Source of the DNA: JAAZFF01 sp964405775
Lineage (GTDB): Bacteria; Verrucomicrobiota; Kiritimatiellia; RFP12; UBA3636
Assembly (NCBI GenBank): GCA_964405775.1
Contig: CAYOPG010000003.1
Span: forward strand, 1-64,000
Reading direction: 5' to 3'
DNA length: 64,000 bases
The notes under the pieces are model-generated. The model was not told the origin of the DNA. It saw nothing but the letters and a program-made list of their open reading frames with translations, and did no database searches. A program made the translations under genes and the position numbers. This document shows, in pieces, positions 49,745 to 58,800 of the stretch (position 1 is the first letter of the stretch; the number at the start of each line of letters is the position of its first letter).

Positions 49745-50285
49745 AAGACCGCACCACCAAGTCTGGGGCGTTCACGCTCGTGGAAGTTCTGATCGCGATG
49801 GCGATCGGCGTTGCGGTTCTTATCCCTGCGCTTGGTGTCTTCTCGATCGTGGTGCGAGGCGCGGCGGAATCAACCGCCGCGCTCCGGGCCCGGACTGCGG
49901 CGGATATTTCCACAACGTCTGCTGCGGCCGCTATCCGCGCCGGCGCAGAAGTGCCGGGATTGCGGAGTGTCGAGGCGGATTCTTATCACTTGGTGATCCG
50001 TTCGTGGCAGAGTGGAGACTCTGCCACAAACCGCGTGGAGGCGGTGGCAACGGCTGGGGACGGCTCGCAACGCAGCGCGTCCCTTATTCTTTTNNNNNNN
50101 NNNNNNNNNNNNNNNNNNNNNNNNNNNNNNNNNNNNNNNNNNNNNNNNNNNNNNNNNNNNNNNNNNNNNNNNNNNNNNNNNNNNNNNNNNNNNAGGCGGT
50201 GGCAACGGCTGGGGACGGCTCGCAACGCAGCGCGTCCCTTATTCTTTTCCCGTCTCTACGGACGGTCGGTGGAGGTGCGCAGTGA
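49741..50285 (+). CDS. gspI: type II secretion minor pseudopilin GspI (gap inside)
   Basis: The 129-residue-like product (merged length about 130 residues) starts with the class III prepilin signal: a short basic leader then SGAFTLVEVLIAMAIGVAVL, with cleavage after Gly/Ala and the conserved Glu5. GspI caps the pseudopilus with GspJ and GspK. No ATG, GTG or TTG lies upstream in frame with a proper leader; ATA at 49741-49743, overlapping the leuB stop, gives MKDRTTKSGA as a natural leader. A 100-N gap (50094-50193) is flanked by identical 55-bp ends; merging restores the frame to TGA at 50283-50285. The C-terminal third is built of repeat sequence: WQSGDSAT from a 24-bp palindrome and DGSQRSASLI from a second palindrome. 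Confidence 0.75.
50004..50027. repeat. 24-bp palindrome copy inside gspI
   Basis: Perfect arms GTGGCAGAGT and ACTCTGCCAC around GGAG, read as WQSGDSAT in gspI. It uses the same reading frame as the copy at 62505 (WQGGDSAT). Confidence 0.85.
50039..50093. repeat. 55-bp repeat, first copy, with a 27-bp palindrome core
   Basis: Identical to 50194-50248 on the other side of the gap. The core 50057-50083 is an inverted repeat ending GGGACG and CGTCCC with a GCTCGCAACGCAGC centre, unrelated to the 24-bp family. It codes for DGSQRSASL in gspI. Confidence 0.8.
50094..50193. other. assembly gap (100 N)
   Basis: A run of exactly 100 N. The 55-bp identical flanks suggest that the two contigs overlap here and that no sequence is missing, or that a dispersed repeat of at least 55 bp blocked assembly. 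Confidence 0.99.
50194..50248. repeat. 55-bp repeat, second copy
   Basis: Exact copy of 50039-50093. It contains the 27-bp palindrome core at 50212-50238. Confidence 0.8.
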
Positions 50286-50860
50286 ATAAGCTACGCGCTG
50301 GTTTTACGCTTGTAGAACTGATGATTGCCGCGGCAATTGGAACGCTTATAGTCGTAGCCTCACTGGGGGTGATGAGCGTCGGGATGACGTCGTTCGCCAC
50401 GGTAAGAACGTCAGGTTCGACGGAACAGGAGCTCGCTCGGTTTGTCGCGGCGATAAGTGCGGACATGCGGTCGGCAATGCCAGTCGGCGGTGTAAGGTTC
50501 GCCGGTGCCAGCGACAGGGTGTCATTCGCGCGCCTGTGGTCGCCATCGAGAACGACCAACCATGTCGAAGCTGTGCGCATAGAATGGAAGACCGCACCGG
50601 AAGGTGGCATGGTCAGGACTCTGACACGACCCGATGGCACCGAGATAGCGGAGCATTTCGCGGCGATAGGCATTGTGCGGTTCGCGTTTGCAGGAATAAC
50701 GTGGGAAGACGGCACGCCCGCCCCGTCCGAGATTGAGATATTTGATGAATGGACGAGAAAGAATTATCCGGGAATTGTCAGGATAAAATTCGGCGCCGAC
50801 TCTGTGGATGTGTCTGTTTCCTGTTCGAATTACGCTATTGCGAGGAGGGATGCCGAATGA
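50282..50860 (+). CDS. gspJ: type II secretion minor pseudopilin GspJ
   Basis: The 192-residue protein begins with a GTG that overlaps the gspI stop (GTGA), then a short basic leader and GFTLVELMIAAAIGTLIVVASLGVM, the prepilin signal with cleavage after Gly and Glu5. GspJ binds GspI and GspK at the pseudopilus tip. The globular part has the beta-strand pattern expected of GspJ (RTTNHVEAVRIEWKTA, RFAFAGITWEDG, GIVRIKFGADSVDVSVSC). A palindrome copy at 50604-50627 codes for GGMVRTLTR in a loop between strands. Its stop overlaps the gspK start (ATGA). Other type II secretion genes are not in this window. Confidence 0.85.
   Translation: MNKLRAGFTLVELMIAAAIGTLIVVASLGVMSVGMTSFATVRTSGSTEQELARFVAAISADMRSAMPVGGVRFAGASDRVSFARLWSPSRTTNHVEAVRIEWKTAPEGGMVRTLTRPDGTEIAEHFAAIGIVRFAFAGITWEDGTPAPSEIEIFDEWTRKNYPGIVRIKFGADSVDVSVSCSNYAIARRDAE
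50604..50627. repeat. 24-bp palindrome copy inside gspJ
   Basis: Arms GTGGCATGGT (9 of 10) and ACTCTGACAC (9 of 10) around CAGG. It reads as GMVRTLT in gspJ, in a different frame from the gspI copy. Confidence 0.6.
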
Positions 50861-51750
50861 AGACGGACCAGATTCGTGGCGGCTCAACGCTCGTATTTGT
50901 GATAGTCGTGGTGGCGGTGGTAACCTCGCTTGCGCTTGGCGCTGGCGCAATGCTTGCATCGCGCCTCGCGCTGAACAGCGATGCAGCTCTACGCGACGAG
51001 CTGCGCAGAGAGGCCAGTTCCGCAGCAGCGCTTGCGGCATGGATGATCGATGGCGATACAAATGGTGTTGACCACGTTCGGGAGGAATGGGCAATCGGCT
51101 TTGTATCTGGCGATGTCGAAGTATCGGTCGAAGACGAGATGGCGCGCATTAAATTCCAGGATGCCAACGAAGCGGCGCTTGCCGCTCTGATGGTGACAGT
51201 GTCACCACGCGACGCTCCGCTCGGTGCGGAAGAGGCAACCAGGCAGGCAAGCGCGGCGTACTCGTGGTGGAATGCGTTGAGAATTTTGGAGACAAACCGC
51301 ATTCTTTATGCCGAGGAAGAACTGCTCGCGGCGCCGGCAACTTCCCCGGAGGCGCTCGCGCGCGCGTTGCCGCGCTTGAGCGTGTTGGGACAAGGGAAAG
51401 TGAACGTCAACACCGCCGGGCGGGAAGTGTTCGTGGCGTTGGTGGTTGGAGCCGGAGGAAACGCGGAAACGGCAGAAAGGCTTTACAGACGCGTGGAGAG
51501 ATCGCGCGCTCGCGGAGAATATTTCGAATCGATAGGATTGATAGATGCGCGAAAACTTTTGGGGGGCGGAGGTGGAGACCCTGTCACTCAGGAAGAAGCG
51601 CGAGTGCTTCAGATGATTTCACAGCAACTTTGCGTGGAGAGCGGCTTGTTCCGCATCACGGCAACTGCAAGTCGCGGCGGAGCGGTGAAGGTGGTGCAAT
51701 GCGTCTATGAACGAGGCACAGGAAGGATTATGCGGTGGCTGGAATATTGA
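50857..51750 (+). CDS. gspK: type II secretion minor pseudopilin GspK
   Basis: The 297-residue protein starts after GGAGGG at ATG 50857, which overlaps the gspJ stop. The leader is short and basic (MKTDQIRGGST) before LVFVIVVVAVVTSLALGAGAML, a prepilin-like helix lacking Glu5, as is normal for GspK. The alpha domain of GspK is recognisable: FQDANEAALAALMV with the family's N-A/N-E pattern, WWNALRI, a V-N-V-N-T-A segment (KVNVNTAGREVFVALV) typical of helix-hairpin-helix regions, and SIGLIDARKLLGG. GspK ends the pseudopilus and blocks further growth. It completes the gspIJK set after leuB. Confidence 0.88.
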   Translation: MKTDQIRGGSTLVFVIVVVAVVTSLALGAGAMLASRLALNSDAALRDELRREASSAAALAAWMIDGDTNGVDHVREEWAIGFVSGDVEVSVEDEMARIKFQDANEAALAALMVTVSPRDAPLGAEEATRQASAAYSWWNALRILETNRILYAEEELLAAPATSPEALARALPRLSVLGQGKVNVNTAGREVFVALVVGAGGNAETAERLYRRVERSRARGEYFESIGLIDARKLLGGGGGDPVTQEEARVLQMISQQLCVESGLFRITATASRGGAVKVVQCVYERGTGRIMRWLEY

Positions 51751-51763
51751 GGAGATTCTACTC

Positions 51764-53044
51764 GTGAAAATCGGTCTCAAGGTTATGGGATGCCGCCTGA
51801 ACCACGCGGAAGCTGCGGCTGTCGCGGGCGCACTGGAGTACGAGGGGCACGAAGTTGTCGGAGGCAATGAACAGTGCGATGTTCTTGTCCTGCACACTTG
51901 CGCTGTAACGAAAACAGCGCAGAACGAGGCGATGCGCTTGGCGCGTTCTGCCAAACGCAATGGAACGGATTGCGTTATAATGTCTGGTTGTACCGCGTCT
52001 ATAGCCGACACCTTCAGGATATTCGAATCAGGTGCTGACGCCGTGGTTGGAAAAGGCAAACAGGATGTCGAATGCGCAACAGCCGGCGCGGAGGGAATCG
52101 CGCGGATCGTTTTACATGCGCTGTCGGGTGCGGAGGCTGCTTATCTGCCTCGATTCGCCTCCACGCGGGCTTCGGTGAAAGTTCAGGACGGCTGCAATTT
52201 CCGTTGTGCATATTGCATTGTGCCGGATGCGCGGGGCGAGCCGAAGAGCAGGCCGTTTGAAGATATTATGCGCGAGATCGCCGGGCTGGCTGCAAATGGG
52301 TATAAAGAGATCGTGCTTACGGGAGTCAACGTTGCGTGCTGGAGCGAAGGCGGCATGGGGCTGGCAGAACTTGCTCAAGCGGCTGCGCGTGTCGAGGGTG
52401 TGGCGCGTATTCGCCTTAGCTCGGTTGAACCTGGCACCGCCGAACGCTCACTGGTAGACCTGATGGCTGTGGCAGGGTCGGGACTCTGCCACACTTTGCA
52501 TTATCCGCTGCAGAGCGGCGATGCGCGCGTGCTGCGCGCGATGCTAAGGCGCTACACGCCGCAAGAGTACATGGATGCCGTAGAATACGCACTCTCGAAA
52601 GTGCCGAGGCTTGGGCTGGGGGCAGATGTGATCACGGGTTTCCCCGGAGAGGATGACGCCGCGTTCGAAAATACGGTAAAGATGATTGAGCGCTACCCTT
52701 TCGGGAACCTGCACGTTTTCCCATACAGCGAGCGGCCAGGCACGCCTGCCGCCGACATGACGGGAGATGTTCCGATGGCGGTGCGGCGTGAACGAGCGCG
52801 CGAACTGATTGCGGTTGGAGAGCGAAAAAAACGAGAATTTGCCGAATCTTTCGTAAACAGCGGAGCGGAAGTGCTCGTCGAGCGCGTGGATTCCAAAGGT
52901 GTCGGGCGTGGGTGGACGAGTGAGTATGTTGATGCACAAATCAAGGGACTTAGCGACGCAGACATAGGCAAAATCGTATCAGTAAAAGTGATTGAGGCAA
53001 ACGGCACAGGAATCAATGGGGTGCCAGTGAAAACAAACCCGTAA
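51764..53044 (+). CDS. mtaB: tRNA t6A37 methylthiotransferase (MtaB-like)
   Basis: MtaB is a radical-SAM enzyme that adds a methylthio group to t6A37 of tRNA. The 426-residue protein has the N-terminal cluster cysteines in VMGCRLNHAE, HTCAVT and SGCTAS, the radical-SAM motif CNFRCAYC, ITGFPGED and the C-terminal TRAM domain ending KVIEANGTGINGVPV. RLN-x-x-E after the first Cys, not the SLGCxKN of RimO, points to MtaB. GGAG lies nine bases before GTG 51764; the frame is open to 51707 within gspK, but the conserved region begins here. A perfect 24-bp palindrome copy (52469-52492) encodes VAGSGLCHT in the region before HYPLQSGD. Confidence 0.92.
   Translation: MKIGLKVMGCRLNHAEAAAVAGALEYEGHEVVGGNEQCDVLVLHTCAVTKTAQNEAMRLARSAKRNGTDCVIMSGCTASIADTFRIFESGADAVVGKGKQDVECATAGAEGIARIVLHALSGAEAAYLPRFASTRASVKVQDGCNFRCAYCIVPDARGEPKSRPFEDIMREIAGLAANGYKEIVLTGVNVACWSEGGMGLAELAQAAARVEGVARIRLSSVEPGTAERSLVDLMAVAGSGLCHTLHYPLQSGDARVLRAMLRRYTPQEYMDAVEYALSKVPRLGLGADVITGFPGEDDAAFENTVKMIERYPFGNLHVFPYSERPGTPAADMTGDVPMAVRRERARELIAVGERKKREFAESFVNSGAEVLVERVDSKGVGRGWTSEYVDAQIKGLSDADIGKIVSVKVIEANGTGINGVPVKTNP
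52469..52492. repeat. 24-bp palindrome copy inside mtaB
   Basis: Perfect arms GTGGCAGGGT and ACTCTGCCAC around CGGG, read in a third frame as AGSGLCH. It replaces the usual variable residues before the conserved HxPLQSG motif. Confidence 0.85.
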
Positions 53045-53062
53045 TTATTGGGGAAAACAGCA

Positions 53063-54271
53063 ATGAACGCATACGACAATTTAACAAGAGAAAATCGTCT
53101 TAAGGTTGATTCTCTGATCGCCGACACAGAGGCCAACGGAGGCATGGCTCCCGTGGACACCGATGCCTTCTGGCGTGATCAGTCAGTGGCACATCGCGAC
53201 CCGTTCGGGATGGACATCCCGCAATGCTGTTTCGGCGCGGAGCTTACCAACGAATGTGTGTTTGCAGAGTTGGGAATAGAAGAAGATTACAGGCGCTTTC
53301 AAAATGATGAGCCGTGGGCGCTCGAGATATCCAAACGCTACAATGACATTGCTGAAAAGACAGTCGGGAGGCGGCTGCTGCTTGAAAAACCGAAAGACCC
53401 CCAAAAAAGGTGGCCCGCGGTGAAGCAGCTGTACGACATCTTCGAGGCAAAGAACATTTGGGAAGGCGGGGGCAACGGCTCGTGGTGGCTCCACCAGTCC
53501 GCAGAAACACCCGAGCAGCTTTCCTCGCTGCTGGACCGTGTTGAAAAGCGTCTGGAAAACCTGCGCGACTTCCTCCTGCCAGACGATTGGGACTCAGAAA
53601 AGTCCCGCCTTGTCGCAAGTGGAGAGAGAGTTCCGCTCTACCGCTCCCAGCGCGGACCGTGCACGTTTGCCTGTTCAATATACGGGGCAGAGAACTTGCT
53701 CTTGCTTTACTACGATGACGAAGCGCTATTCCGCAGATTTTCCGATGTTCTGTGCCGCGCTATATTGACGAGGGCGCGAGTGTTCGACGAAGAGTCCGGC
53801 TTCACGCCAGAGACCGCGCCCAGAGGCTGGGGCTGGGCTGACGATAACAGCTGTCTTTTCACGCCAGACATGTATGAAGCCTTCGCAATGCCCATACACA
53901 GGGCTGTGTTCGGGTATTATTCGCCGGATGCCAAAGACCGTCGCTATCAACACAGCGACTCCGCCATGGGTCACCTGCTACCTCTGATTGGCGAACTGAA
54001 CATGACCGGAGCGAACTTCGGCCCGACTATATCGGCGGCTGATATACGGCGCTATTGCCCAAATGCGGTTATCTACGGACAGCTTGCACCTTTCACATAC
54101 AGCAGAAACGAAACTGCCAACATTGTTGCGGAATTTCTAAGAGACTTCGACCTTACCCGTGAAACACGCGGGCTGAATTTCGCAACCGCTGGCTCGGTGA
54201 ACAACGGCACACTCCTCACGAGCATGCGCCTTGTGATGGCTGCGATACAACGATACGGAAGATTCCAATAG
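53063..54271 (+). CDS. URO-D (uroporphyrinogen decarboxylase) family protein
   Basis: The 402-residue protein has the URO-D/methylcobamide:CoM methyltransferase barrel: an N-terminal helical part (VDSLIADTEANGG), then LYRSQRGPCTFACSIYGAENLLLLYYDD, EESGFTPETAPRGWGWADDNSCLFTPDMYEAFAMPIHRAVFG, and the later YQHSDSAMGHLLPLIGELNMTG. His in QHSD and the acidic cluster in WGWADDN are like those of corrinoid-dependent or sugar-acting relatives rather than haem-type HemE, whose FDTSG motifs are absent. The substrate is unknown; methyl transfer from a corrinoid is one possibility. ATG 53063 is preferred over 53048, which lacks conservation. It follows mtaB by 18 bp and ends in TAG. Confidence 0.75.
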   Translation: MNAYDNLTRENRLKVDSLIADTEANGGMAPVDTDAFWRDQSVAHRDPFGMDIPQCCFGAELTNECVFAELGIEEDYRRFQNDEPWALEISKRYNDIAEKTVGRRLLLEKPKDPQKRWPAVKQLYDIFEAKNIWEGGGNGSWWLHQSAETPEQLSSLLDRVEKRLENLRDFLLPDDWDSEKSRLVASGERVPLYRSQRGPCTFACSIYGAENLLLLYYDDEALFRRFSDVLCRAILTRARVFDEESGFTPETAPRGWGWADDNSCLFTPDMYEAFAMPIHRAVFGYYSPDAKDRRYQHSDSAMGHLLPLIGELNMTGANFGPTISAADIRRYCPNAVIYGQLAPFTYSRNETANIVAEFLRDFDLTRETRGLNFATAGSVNNGTLLTSMRLVMAAIQRYGRFQ

Positions 54272-54356
54272 CGCATCGGAAGACGTTACCAGAACATTCC
54301 CCATTTTCCGGTAAAGTCCAGTTTTACAGCCTGCTCTTCCTTTTTTGGGGGTGGGA

Positions 54357-54365
54357 TGATAGAAT
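54357..54365 (+). promoter_or_regulatory. extended -10 element before manA
   Basis: TGATAGAAT (TG 54357-54358, TAGAAT 54360-54365), the same extended -10 as in front of ferritin. No good -35 is present, so promoter strength may rely on the extension. The leader to manA is about 70 nt. Confidence 0.4.
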
Positions 54366-54440
54366 GTTGCGACAACCTTTACATGACACCCGCATGCGCG
54401 GGCTTACGATAACCATTCAACACTCCAAGAAAAGAAAAGT

Positions 54441-55412
54441 ATGCCGTATCCGCTCCTGTTTAAACCCATTTACCGTGACTATATCTGGGGTGGCAATCGT
54501 ATAGCCTCGCAGTTTTCGCGCGACAACGCACCGAGCCCATGCGCTGAATCTTGGGAAATAAGCGCTCACCCCGATGGCATGGGGATAGTGGAAAACGGAC
54601 CGCTCGCCGGGAAAACTCTGGAGGAGATTTGCAATGAATCAGGAACCGCTTTCCTTGGCACACATTGTGAAGGTGTTAAGTTTCCATTGCTAGTCAAAAT
54701 AATAGATGCAAAAACACGCCTAAGCGTGCAAGTGCATCCTAACGAAGATTCCGCGCAGAGGTACGGCGGCGAAGCTAAAACCGAAATGTGGTATTTTCTG
54801 GATTCTGAAAAGGACGCTTTCGTATGCGCGGGGCTGAAGCCAGGCGTGGGGCCGAGGGTTCTTCAGGACGCGATCAAATCCAAAACCACGCCCTCGCTAC
54901 TTCAGACTGTCAGGGCGGAGCCTGGCAAGGCACTCTTTATTCCCGGAGGGTTCGTACATGCAATATGCGAAGGGTGCTTTATTTTAGAGGTGCAGCAGAG
55001 TTCCAACACAACCTACCGTATATACGATTGGGATCGCGCAGGACCCGATGGCATGCCACGCAGGCTCCACATAGAACAGGCGCTTGAGGTAATAGACTGG
55101 AAGGCGCCATCGCTTGGTCTTCAGGTACCAATCGAGATGTCGGCCACCAACAAGATCAACAAACGAGAGCGCATCCTGCGTTCCGATTTCTTCACCATGG
55201 AAAGGCTGTCGCTTTCAGAAAAGGAACCGGTCGAGCCTGATGGAACTTCCTTTCGCATACTGTTCGCTGCGCGTGGCGAAGCAGCGATCTCCTGGGACGA
55301 GGGTTCACAGCGCGTCCCTAACGGGCGCACCTGCCTAATACCCGCAAACATGCCGCCATACGTCATTGAGCCAGACGCGGACGGAGCAACGCTAATTTCA
55401 GTTGAGGTCTAG
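54441..55412 (+). CDS. manA: mannose-6-phosphate isomerase, class I
   Basis: ManA interconverts mannose 6-phosphate and fructose 6-phosphate, linking mannose use to glycolysis and GDP-mannose supply. The 323-residue protein is of the short bacterial type: YIWGGNRIASQF, ESWEISAHPDG, VQVHPNEDSAQ with zinc-binding His, ALFIPGGFVHAICEGCFILEVQQ with a second His, and YDWDR. The C-terminal cupin domain ends with GEAAISWDEGSQRVPNG. The start has a weak A-rich upstream. TAG at 55410-55412 is the stop. It fits a glycan-using lifestyle with the GH cluster, and feeds GT4-made surface sugars. The pilin-like gene begins five bases later. Confidence 0.93.
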   Translation: MPYPLLFKPIYRDYIWGGNRIASQFSRDNAPSPCAESWEISAHPDGMGIVENGPLAGKTLEEICNESGTAFLGTHCEGVKFPLLVKIIDAKTRLSVQVHPNEDSAQRYGGEAKTEMWYFLDSEKDAFVCAGLKPGVGPRVLQDAIKSKTTPSLLQTVRAEPGKALFIPGGFVHAICEGCFILEVQQSSNTTYRIYDWDRAGPDGMPRRLHIEQALEVIDWKAPSLGLQVPIEMSATNKINKRERILRSDFFTMERLSLSEKEPVEPDGTSFRILFAARGEAAISWDEGSQRVPNGRTCLIPANMPPYVIEPDADGATLISVEV

Positions 55413-55416
55413 CATT

Positions 55417-55818
55417 ATGGAAACAAATAAGCCAGCCAGAAGCAAAGAAGGAGTCTCGCTCCTAGTTCTATTCTTGATTTTATCGATTTTCGTGCTAGCC
55501 GTGGCAACCATCTACCCGCCGTTTGTCAAGGCGCGAGAAGGAATAGCCGTAGAATCTGCCGCAAACGAGCTCAAGTATTGTAATGATGCGATAGACGGGA
55601 TTCTGCGTACCGACAACACCGTCACAAATGCGTCCGACATCACGCTTGAGCGCATCAACATCTACCTGACAGATATTGGCAAACGTACACTCATCTGGCC
55701 GGCTCAGGCCAGAACAGCGTCGTTCGTGCCTTGCACAACGAACGGCCCGGCGATAGACTTGGTTCTGCAATCCGGTGTCCGCACAGTGACAACGGATGAT
55801 ATTGCGCCAAAAAACTGA
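55417..55818 (+). CDS. small pilin-like secreted protein
   Basis: This 133-residue protein has an N-terminal segment KEGVSLLVLFLILSIFVLAVA, a prepilin-like helix following a short polar leader (METNKPARSKEG); the conserved Glu5 is replaced by Leu, so it may be an unusual pseudopilin or a plain membrane anchor. The rest is soluble with strand-helix pattern (AANELKYCNDAIDGILRT, NASDITLERINIYLTD) and a hydrophobic end (IDLVLQSGVRTVTTDDIAPKN). It lies 4 bp after manA and ends 2 bp before the convergent purL stop. The frame is open from 55402, but ATG 55417 begins the leader. Role unknown. Confidence 0.65.
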   Translation: METNKPARSKEGVSLLVLFLILSIFVLAVATIYPPFVKAREGIAVESAANELKYCNDAIDGILRTDNTVTNASDITLERINIYLTDIGKRTLIWPAQARTASFVPCTTNGPAIDLVLQSGVRTVTTDDIAPKN

Positions 55819-55820
55819 CT

Positions 55821-58800
55821 TTACACGAAAGCCCTTGCGTTGTGGAATAGGCGCATCCACGGACCAGCCTCGCCCGTGAACCGGTCAGCCGGCCTGTAGG
55901 ACAGCTGGACAGACCTGAAGCCGCGCTCTGGGTGTGGCATCATTATGAGCGCGCGGCCGTCGGTGGAGGTGAAGCCAGTCAGCCCGCCCTCGGAGCCGTT
56001 AGGGTTGAAGGGATAACGCTCCGTCGGCGCGCCATTGCCGTCAACATATCGCAAGCTGGCACACGACGAAGCTATCACGCGATCGCGAGCCGCCGCATCG
56101 GCGAACTGGGCCAGGCCCTCACCGTGCGCCGCCGATACAGGGATGCGAGATCCTGCCATGCCTCTAAGTAGCACGGAAGGCGACTCTACAATCTCGACGG
56201 TGCAGTAACGAGCCTCGAACTGCTCCGACGCGTTGCGCACAAAGCGCGGCCAGTCTTGAGCCCCGGGAATTATGTCCCTGAGCTGGGATATCATCTGGCA
56301 GCCGTTGCATACACCAAACGTAAAGGTAGCAGGGCGGTTGAAGAACTTCTCGAACATGTCGCGCAGCCGCGGATTGTAGAGCACCGAACGAGCCCAGCCG
56401 GAACCGGCGCCGAGCACGTCGCCGTAGCTGAAACCGCCGCAGGCAACGAGTCCGTTGAAAGACGCGAGATCGACAAGCCCATTGAGCAGATCCGTCATGT
56501 GCACATCCACAGCCTCAAAGCCTGCGATCGTGAACGCCGCAGCCATTTCAATCTGGCCGTTGATTCCCTGCTCCCGGCAAATTGCTATGCGGGGACGCGC
56601 CGACGGATTGAGGAGATTGGGTATGGCGTCAGGATTGTAGGTAACCCTGAAATTCATGCCGGGATCGTTCGAGTCTGCCGCGTTAAAACGCTCTTGCTCC
56701 GCGCACGCCGGATTGTCGCGCAACGCCCTCATTCTGACCGAGTTCTCTGACCAAACAGAGCGTATGCGCGCGATGTTCGTGTCGAGAGCTGTTTCGCCGC
56801 CAAACGAGACACTGAAATTCTTATCGTCTGAAACGTCTCCTATGACTGAGACGGAATCGGCTAGTCCGGCTTCCGCAAACGCATTCAGGACATTGTCCAA
56901 TTCCGATTCTGCGATTTGCAGCACCATTCCCGGCTCCTCGCTAAAGAGCGCGGCGAGTTGCGAGTGGCGATCCGCCGCCTGTGGAAGGGTGATGACACTG
57001 CCACGTCCGCCGGAAATCGCCATTTCCGCAAGGGTGGTCGCAAGTCCGCCATCAGAGCGGTCGTGCGCTGCGAGAATCCTGCCTTCCTTGAGAAGTTGCT
57101 GGAGGGTTGAGAAAAAGCGGCGGAGCAGCTGCACGTCATCCATATCCGGCACATCGCCGCCGGAGATGTTCCAAGTCTGCGCGAGAATGCTACCGCCAAG
57201 GCGGTTGCGTCCCTTGGAAAGATCAACCAGAACGAGTCTGGACACCCCTGGTTTGAGGTCTGGCGTAACGGCGAGGTTGACATCGCCTACGGGAGAGAAT
57301 GCCGTCACTATCAACGAGAGCGGAGATATCTGCTTGTGCTCGCGCCCCGTGGCGGGATCCTGCCAGGAAGAGCGCATGGAGAGGGAGTCCTTTCCGACGG
57401 GTATGGACACTCCTAGCTCGGGACAGAAATCCATGCCCACGGCGTGTACGGTATCGAACAGTTTCGCGTCCTCTCCCTCTTCACCGCAAGCGCACATCCA
57501 GTTGGCTGAAAGCTTGATGTTTCCGATTTCGCCGACACAAGCTGTGGCGATGTTCAAAACAGCTTCCGTGACGGCAAGGCGTCCAGACGCCGGCCCATTG
57601 GCGATGGCGACCGGTGTGCGCTCGCCGCATGCCATGGCGGAGCCGGTGGTATCCAGATAGCCAGTGGTTACGACGGCGTGGTCCGCGACTGGAAGCTGAT
57701 ACGGGCCGCAGAACTGGTCGCGATGCACTTTGCCGGTGACGGCGCGGTCGGTGATCGATATGAGGAACGTCTTGTCTGCAACTGCTGGATGGCGCAGCAC
57801 GCGCTCAAACGCCTCGGGAACTGATTGAACCGCATCTGTTGCAACAGCCGGTATGCTTTGCTCTGCGTGCTTGACATCTCGCGTCATTTTAGGAGGTTTG
57901 CCAAGAAGATCCGATACAGCCATGTCAATGGGCTTGTTGTTGAAATGAGAATCTACCAGCACCAGACGGTGGTCGCCAGTTGCTACGCCGATGAATGCCA
58001 CGGGGCAGCGCTCGCGCTCGCACAACTTCTCGAATGCGGCACGGTTTTCCGGCGCTATAGCCAGTACATAGCGTTCCTGCGCTTCGCAGCACCATATCTC
58101 CATGGGAGACATGGACGAATCTTCACTCGGAATCGCGCGCAAGTCGAACTTGCCGCCGGTTTTTTCAATAAGTTCGGGGCAGGCGTTAGATAGACCGCCA
58201 GCGCCCACGTCATGTATGGCGAGGATCGGGTTGGCATCGCCAAGAGCAACGCAGGAGTCTATAACCTCCTGGCACCGGCGCTGTACTTCGGCATTGCCTC
58301 GCTGGACGGAGTTGAAGTCGAGCTCCTCATCGTTGCTTCCGGAAGCAAGCGAGGAGGCCGCGCCTCCTCCGAGGCCGATGCGCATTGCCGGGCCACCGAG
58401 CTGCACGATGAGCGAGCCGGCAGGGATCGCCTTTTTGTAGACCATGGCTCTGCTGATTGCGCCCATCCCGCCCGCGAGCATTATGGGTTTGTGATAGCCG
58501 TAGTTTTTGCCATTGCAGTCCTCTTCAAACGTCCGGAAGAAACCGCATAGCTGCGGCCTGCCGAATTCGTTGCCGAACGATGCTCCGCCGAGGGGACCGT
58601 CTGTCATTATTTGGAGCGGGGTCGCCAGACGTGGCGGCACGGATGCGTCCTTCTCCCACGGCTGCAGATAGCCTGGGATGCGCAGGTGGGAGGTGATAAG
58701 GCCGCTAAGCCCTGCCTTGCTGCGGGATCCTATTCCGGTGGCGGCTTCGTCGCGTATCTCGCCACCGACGCCGGTTGAGGCGCCAGGGAATGGAGAAATG

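Noticed and set aside
55290..55316. Partial match to the 27-bp palindrome in manA
   Set aside because: Only the ends (GGGACG and CAGCGCGTCCCT) match and the centre is shorter; the peptide fits a normal cupin domain, so chance is likely.
29414..55412. Genome-wide recoding of TAG or TGA as Trp
   Set aside because: TAG ends the flotillin, URO-D family and manA genes at the expected lengths, and TGA ends rsfS, gspK and others, so both are ordinary stops.
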